A stretch of DNA of 8,029 nucleotides from positions 1 to 8,029 of the forward strand of contig CAJUOD010000123.1 of the NCBI GenBank assembly GCA_910587875.1. Direction: 5' to 3'. Position 1 is the first letter of the stretch, and every line of letters begins with the position of its first letter. The notes below the pieces were generated by a model. The model had not been told where the DNA came from. It saw nothing but the letters and a program-made list of their open reading frames with translations, and did not search any database. Position numbers and translations under genes: made by a program. Source of the stretch: an uncultured Oscillibacter sp. GTDB lineage: Bacteria; Bacillota; Clostridia; Oscillospirales; Oscillospiraceae. Below are positions 4,979 through 8,029 of the stretch, piece by piece.

Positions 4979-6105
4979 TGAACAACGCGCAGACGATCAT
5001 TGACGCCCTTTGCGAACAGGCCCTGCATCCGGCCCTCGCCGTGGCAAAGAGCTGCCGCGACGCCGGAAAAGACGCAGTGGGGTGCTTCCCCATCTACACA
5101 CCGGAGGAGCTGGTCTACGCCGCCGGGTTCCTGCCTGTGGGCATGTGGGGCGGCAGCACGGAGATCAAGCTGGCCGACCGATATCTCCAGGGCTTTTGCT
5201 GTTCCATCATGCGCTCCAACATTGAATACGGCATGCGCGGGACCTACAACCGCTTGAGAGCCGTGCTTCTCCCCACCCTGTGCGATACTTTGAAATGCAT
5301 CTGTGAGAACTGGAAGGTGGCGGTGCCCCAGCTGCCCGTCATCCCGGTGGTGTATCCCCAAAACCGAAGCCTCCCCGCCGGAGAGCAGTACCTTAAAGAC
5401 GAGTTCTCCCGCGTCCGCCTGGAGCTTGAAAAGCTCGCCGGTCATCCCATCACCGACGAGGCCCTGGAGAAGGCGTTTGCCCTCTATGAGGACTGGCGGA
5501 GCGCTATGCGGGAATTCTGCGAGGCGGCCGCCTCCCATCCCAAGACCATCAACGCCAAAGTGCGGCACCTGGTCATCAAGGCCGGGTGGTTCCTGGACAA
5601 GGCCGTCCACCTGGAAAAAATCCGCGCCCTGACGGCGGCCCTGAAGGAACTGCCAGAGGAGACCTGCGCCGTTCGTGTGGTGGCCACCGGCCTCATGGCG
5701 GAGCCCGTGGGTGTGCTGGACCTGATGGTGGAGAACGATATGGCCATCGTTGCCGACGACCTGGCCCAGGAGAGCCGCCAGTTCCGCACCCCCGCCCGCC
5801 CGGAGGGCGACGCCCTCTCCCGCATGGCCTGGAGGGTCATGGACCAGAAGGGCTGCCCCTTCCTTTACGAGGTGGAGAAAACCCGCGGTCAGATGCTCAT
5901 CGACCAGGTCAGGCGGTACAAGGCTGACGCCGTGGTGACGATGCTGATGAAGTTCTGCGATCCCGACGAGTTTGATTATCCCATCTACAAGGCGGAGCTG
6001 GAGGAGGCCCAAATCCCCCACCTGTATCTGGAAGTGGAACAGCAGATGGACAGCTTCGGCCAGGCAGGCACCCGCATCCAGAGCTTTGCGGAAATGATTG
6101 GGTGA
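4978..6105 (+). CDS. hadC: (R)-2-hydroxyacyl-CoA dehydratase beta subunit (HadC/HgdB/FldC type)
   Basis: A 375-residue partner of the alpha subunit; the two form the heterodimer that carries out radical dehydration. Recognisable family blocks are GCFPIYTPEELVYAAG (35-50), VGMWGGSTE, CCSIMRSNIEYGMRG, LCDTLKC, VVYPQNR, VADDLAQESRQFR (258-270), MKFCDPDEFDYP (324-335) and a C-terminal GTRIQSFAEMIG. Likely [4Fe-4S] ligands are among C36, C74/C75, C102 and C327. Length and block order match HadC throughout, with no sign of truncation. The ATG shares one base with the alpha stop and has GAGGTGA upstream, so the two subunits should be made in equal amounts. It is the second gene of the sigma-54-type operon; the activator start follows after 4 bases. 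Substrate specificity is undetermined. Confidence 0.93.
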   Translation: MNNAQTIIDALCEQALHPALAVAKSCRDAGKDAVGCFPIYTPEELVYAAGFLPVGMWGGSTEIKLADRYLQGFCCSIMRSNIEYGMRGTYNRLRAVLLPTLCDTLKCICENWKVAVPQLPVIPVVYPQNRSLPAGEQYLKDEFSRVRLELEKLAGHPITDEALEKAFALYEDWRSAMREFCEAAASHPKTINAKVRHLVIKAGWFLDKAVHLEKIRALTAALKELPEETCAVRVVATGLMAEPVGVLDLMVENDMAIVADDLAQESRQFRTPARPEGDALSRMAWRVMDQKGCPFLYEVEKTRGQMLIDQVRRYKADAVVTMLMKFCDPDEFDYPIYKAELEEAQIPHLYLEVEQQMDSFGQAGTRIQSFAEMIG

Positions 6106-6109
6106 AGGG

Positions 6110-6889
6110 ATGTATCTGGGAATCGATATCGGCTCCTCCTCTTCCAAGGCGGCACTGCTGAATGAGGAGGGGGCCATCGCGGGAACCCGGGTAGTGAACC
6201 TGGGCACCGGCACGCAGGGCATTCAAACCGCCCTGGACGAGCTTTATGCACAGGCGGGCATCTCTCCGGGCCAGGTGCTCTACACGGTGGTCACCGGGTA
6301 CGGCCGCCTGCTCTATACCGAGGCGGACAAGCAGATCACGGAAATCACATGCCACGCCAAGGGCATCCACTACTTAATGCCTGACGTCCGCACAGTGGTG
6401 GACATCGGCGGTCAGGACTCCAAGGTCATTCGGATGGACAGCGGCGGAACGGTCCAGAACTTCGTGATGAACGAAAAGTGCGCCGCCGGTACAGGCCGTT
6501 TTCTGGAGGTTATGGCCCGGGTGCTTGGCTGCTCCATCGGGGATTTGAGCGGACTGGCCGCCCAGGCCACCCAGGATGTGGCAATCAGCAGCGTCTGCAC
6601 CGTCTTCGCCGAAAGCGAGGTCATCTCGCAGCTCTCACAGGGCCAGCATCCCAACGATGTGGCCCGGGGCGCCCTGCGGGCCGTGGCCAAGCGCGTGGCG
6701 GGGCTGTGCGGCCGGGTGGGTGTGGAGGACAGCGTCGCCATGAGCGGCGGCGTAGCCTTGAACCAAGCCATGGTGGAGGTCCTCTCCCAGGAGCTGGGCC
6801 GGCCCGTGGTCCCCGCCCCGGACTCCCAGGCTGTCGGCGCCATCGGCGCCGCCCTGCTGGCCAGGGAGCAGTACCGAAAAACCCGCTGA
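6110..6889 (+). CDS. hadI: 2-hydroxyacyl-CoA dehydratase activator, [4Fe-4S] ATPase (HadI/HgdC/FldI type)
   Basis: A 259-residue member of the BadF/BadG/HgdC ATPase family, an ASKHA-fold homodimer. It binds one [4Fe-4S] cluster between its subunits and uses ATP to push a low-potential electron into the dehydratase. Seen here are phosphate-1 loop GIDIGSSSSKAA (4-15), VTGYGR (61-66), phosphate-2 DIGGQDSKVI (98-107), C124 in NEKCAAGTGRF and C163 in SSVCTVFAESE, and an adenosine-site MSGGVALN (211-218). C124 and C163 are 39 apart, as in HgdC (C127/C166 as recalled). The ATG at 6110 was preferred over a TTG at 6098 because MYLGIDIG is the family start. The ribosome site is weak (GTGAAGGG touching the ATG), so translation probably depends on coupling to hadC, which suits an activator needed in lower amount than the dehydratase. 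That stoichiometry is inference. Confidence 0.93.
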   Translation: MYLGIDIGSSSSKAALLNEEGAIAGTRVVNLGTGTQGIQTALDELYAQAGISPGQVLYTVVTGYGRLLYTEADKQITEITCHAKGIHYLMPDVRTVVDIGGQDSKVIRMDSGGTVQNFVMNEKCAAGTGRFLEVMARVLGCSIGDLSGLAAQATQDVAISSVCTVFAESEVISQLSQGQHPNDVARGALRAVAKRVAGLCGRVGVEDSVAMSGGVALNQAMVEVLSQELGRPVVPAPDSQAVGAIGAALLAREQYRKTR

Positions 6890-6899
6890 AGGACTTCTA

Positions 6900-6917
6900 C
6901 CGCCGGAACGCCGGTGG
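6900..6917 (+). other. Short GC-rich hairpin between activator and CoA-transferase genes
   Basis: CCGCCGG (6900-6906) pairs with CCGGTGG (6911-6917), one pair being G-U, around an AACG loop. No T tract follows (the next bases are ATTAAAAAAA), so it is not a typical terminator. It could be an mRNA processing or stability element that sets different levels for the genes on either side, or it could be chance in GC-rich DNA. Confidence 0.3.
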
Positions 6918-6944
6918 ATTAAAAAAACGAGAGGAACGGATAAT

Positions 6945-8029
6945 ATGGATTGGAAAGAGTACTACAAATCTAGGCTGGTCTCCGCCGAGGAGGCCGTCTC
7001 CCACATCAAATCCGGCGATTGGATCTTCCCCTCCCACGCGGCCTCTGAGCCGGAATACCTCTTTGACGCCCTGCTCAAGCGCAACGGGGAGTTGAAGGAC
7101 GTCCGTATCTGGCAGGGCCTGAACATCGGCGCGGCCAAGTACGCCCAGCCGGAATACGCCGAGAGCTTCAAGGTCAGCTCCGTCTTCCTGGGCGCCAAGA
7201 ACCGGGAGTGCATCCAGAATGGCCGGGGCGAGTTCACCCCCATGGCCTTCTCCCTCCAGCCCCGTGCCGTGCGCACCGGCGCGGTACCCTGCGACGTATA
7301 CCTGGGCCAGGTGACGCCCCCCGACGACGAGGGCTACTGCAGCTTCGGCCTGTCCGTGGACTTCGCCCGCTCCTGCGTGGAGGCCGCCAAGCTGAAGATC
7401 GTTCAGGTCAACCGGAACATGCCCCGGACCTGCGGCGACACCAAGGTCCACGTCACGGAGCTGGACTACTTCGTGGAGGCGGATACTCCCCTCTATGAGC
7501 TGCCTCTCATAGACAGCAGCGATCCCATCGTGGACAAAATCGGAGCCAATATCGCCTCTCTCATAGACGACGGGGCCACGCTCCAAATGGGCCAGGGCAA
7601 AATTCCCAACGCCATTCTCAAATGCCTGGGCGACAAAAAGGACTTAGGGATCCACACCGAGGTGTTCTCCGACAATCTGCTGCCCCTGATTGAAAAAGGC
7701 ATCATAAACGGCGCCCGCAAAAGCATCAACAAGGGCAAAATCGTCTCCACCTTCATCCAGGGAACCCGCGCGCTCTATGACTTCGCCGACGGAAACGAAA
7801 TGGTCCAGCTCCATCCGGTGGACTATACCAACCATGTGGGAGTCATCGCTCAAAACGACAACATGGTGGCAATCAACTCCGCCATCGAAGTGGACCTCAC
7901 CGGCCAGGTGGCTGCGGACTCCATGGGCATGACTCTGTTCTCCGGCATTGGCGGCCAATTGGACTTTATCCGCGGCGCGGCCTTGAGCAAGGGCGGCAAG
8001 CCTGTCATCGCCCTCCCCGCCACCGCCAA
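6945..8029 (+). CDS. Family I CoA-transferase, 4-hydroxybutyrate/acetyl-CoA type (3' partial)
   Basis: The first 361 residues of a protein whose family is usually about 430-440 long; the right edge cuts it. MDWKEYY at the start, SAEEAV.HIKSGD, and TPPDDEGYCSFGLSVD belong to the N-terminal acetyl-CoA hydrolase/transferase domain. GATLQMGQGKIPNAIL and GIHTEVFSD follow, with E239 matching the catalytic glutamate (E238 as recalled) of Clostridium aminobutyricum 4-hydroxybutyrate CoA-transferase. HPVDYTNHVGVIAQN and FSGIGGQLDFIRGA are in the C-terminal domain. It would move CoA from acetyl- or butyryl-CoA to a carboxylic acid by a ping-pong reaction. AGAGGA about 9 bases before the ATG at 6945 supports the start. 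Placed 55 bases after the activator, it probably supplies the hydroxyacyl-CoA used by the dehydratase. Known had and fld clusters use a family III transferase (HadA, FldA) instead, so the substrate may differ. Confidence 0.88.
   Translation, partial: MDWKEYYKSRLVSAEEAVSHIKSGDWIFPSHAASEPEYLFDALLKRNGELKDVRIWQGLNIGAAKYAQPEYAESFKVSSVFLGAKNRECIQNGRGEFTPMAFSLQPRAVRTGAVPCDVYLGQVTPPDDEGYCSFGLSVDFARSCVEAAKLKIVQVNRNMPRTCGDTKVHVTELDYFVEADTPLYELPLIDSSDPIVDKIGANIASLIDDGATLQMGQGKIPNAILKCLGDKKDLGIHTEVFSDNLLPLIEKGIINGARKSINKGKIVSTFIQGTRALYDFADGNEMVQLHPVDYTNHVGVIAQNDNMVAINSAIEVDLTGQVAADSMGMTLFSGIGGQLDFIRGAALSKGGKPVIALPATA

Noticed and set aside
4918..6222. 434-codon open frame on the minus strand, antisense to the beta subunit gene
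   Set aside because: It is a shadow of GC-rich codon use in hadC. The peptide has strings of His, Gly and Val with no family pattern, and the plus-strand protein is clearly real.
1..8029. CRISPR arrays, tRNA or rRNA genes, complete insertion sequences
   Set aside because: Reading both strands by eye, I saw no regularly spaced repeats, tRNA-like cloverleaf or transposase frame.

Overview
The window looks like a GC-rich, strictly anaerobic Firmicute of the Oscillospiraceae/Clostridia type (Flavonifractor, Oscillibacter and Intestinimonas are relatives I would consider). The grounds are an oxygen-sensitive 2-hydroxyacyl-CoA dehydratase with its ATP-driven activator, a rubrerythrin-type C-terminus, and fragments of a Firmicutes conjugative element. 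The genus is inference.

Left part (1-1678). This stretch mixes mobile-element debris with small accessory genes. The first reading frame, open at the left edge, joins part of a VirD4/TraG-like coupling protein in frame to the C-terminal rubredoxin-like domain of a rubrerythrin, and a strong terminator follows it. After that come a start-less C-terminal remnant (598-741, minus), a small DUF5348-like gene (minus) and an isochorismatase-family cysteine hydrolase (minus).

Middle (1711-3282, minus strand). A zinc-dependent medium-chain dehydrogenase and a FabZ-type hotdog dehydratase form a two-gene operon. A long perfect inverted repeat lies between fabZ and the hydrolase gene.

Control region (3283-3748). 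This 466-base gap separates the minus-strand dehydrogenase operon from the plus-strand dehydratase operon. It holds one sigma-54 (-24/-12) element facing each way, each with GG-N10-GC spacing. Between them, beginning 80 bases upstream of the plus element, are two abutting 20-bp palindromes of GATG-N8-CATC form, placed where an enhancer-binding activator would sit. I see no activator gene in the window.

Right part (3749-8029, plus strand). The genes run in the order dehydratase alpha (HadB/HgdA type), dehydratase beta (HadC/HgdB type), the activating ATPase (HadI/HgdC type) and a family I 4-hydroxybutyrate/acetyl-CoA-type CoA-transferase cut by the right edge. They are tightly spaced or overlapping. 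A consistent reading is that the transferase charges a hydroxy acid with CoA, the activator injects an energised electron into the dehydratase, and the dehydratase removes water to give an enoyl-CoA for an anaerobic amino-acid or hydroxy-acid fermentation. The divergent dehydrogenase and hotdog dehydratase probably belong to the same physiological response, because both sides carry the same kind of promoter. The actual substrate cannot be read from the sequence.
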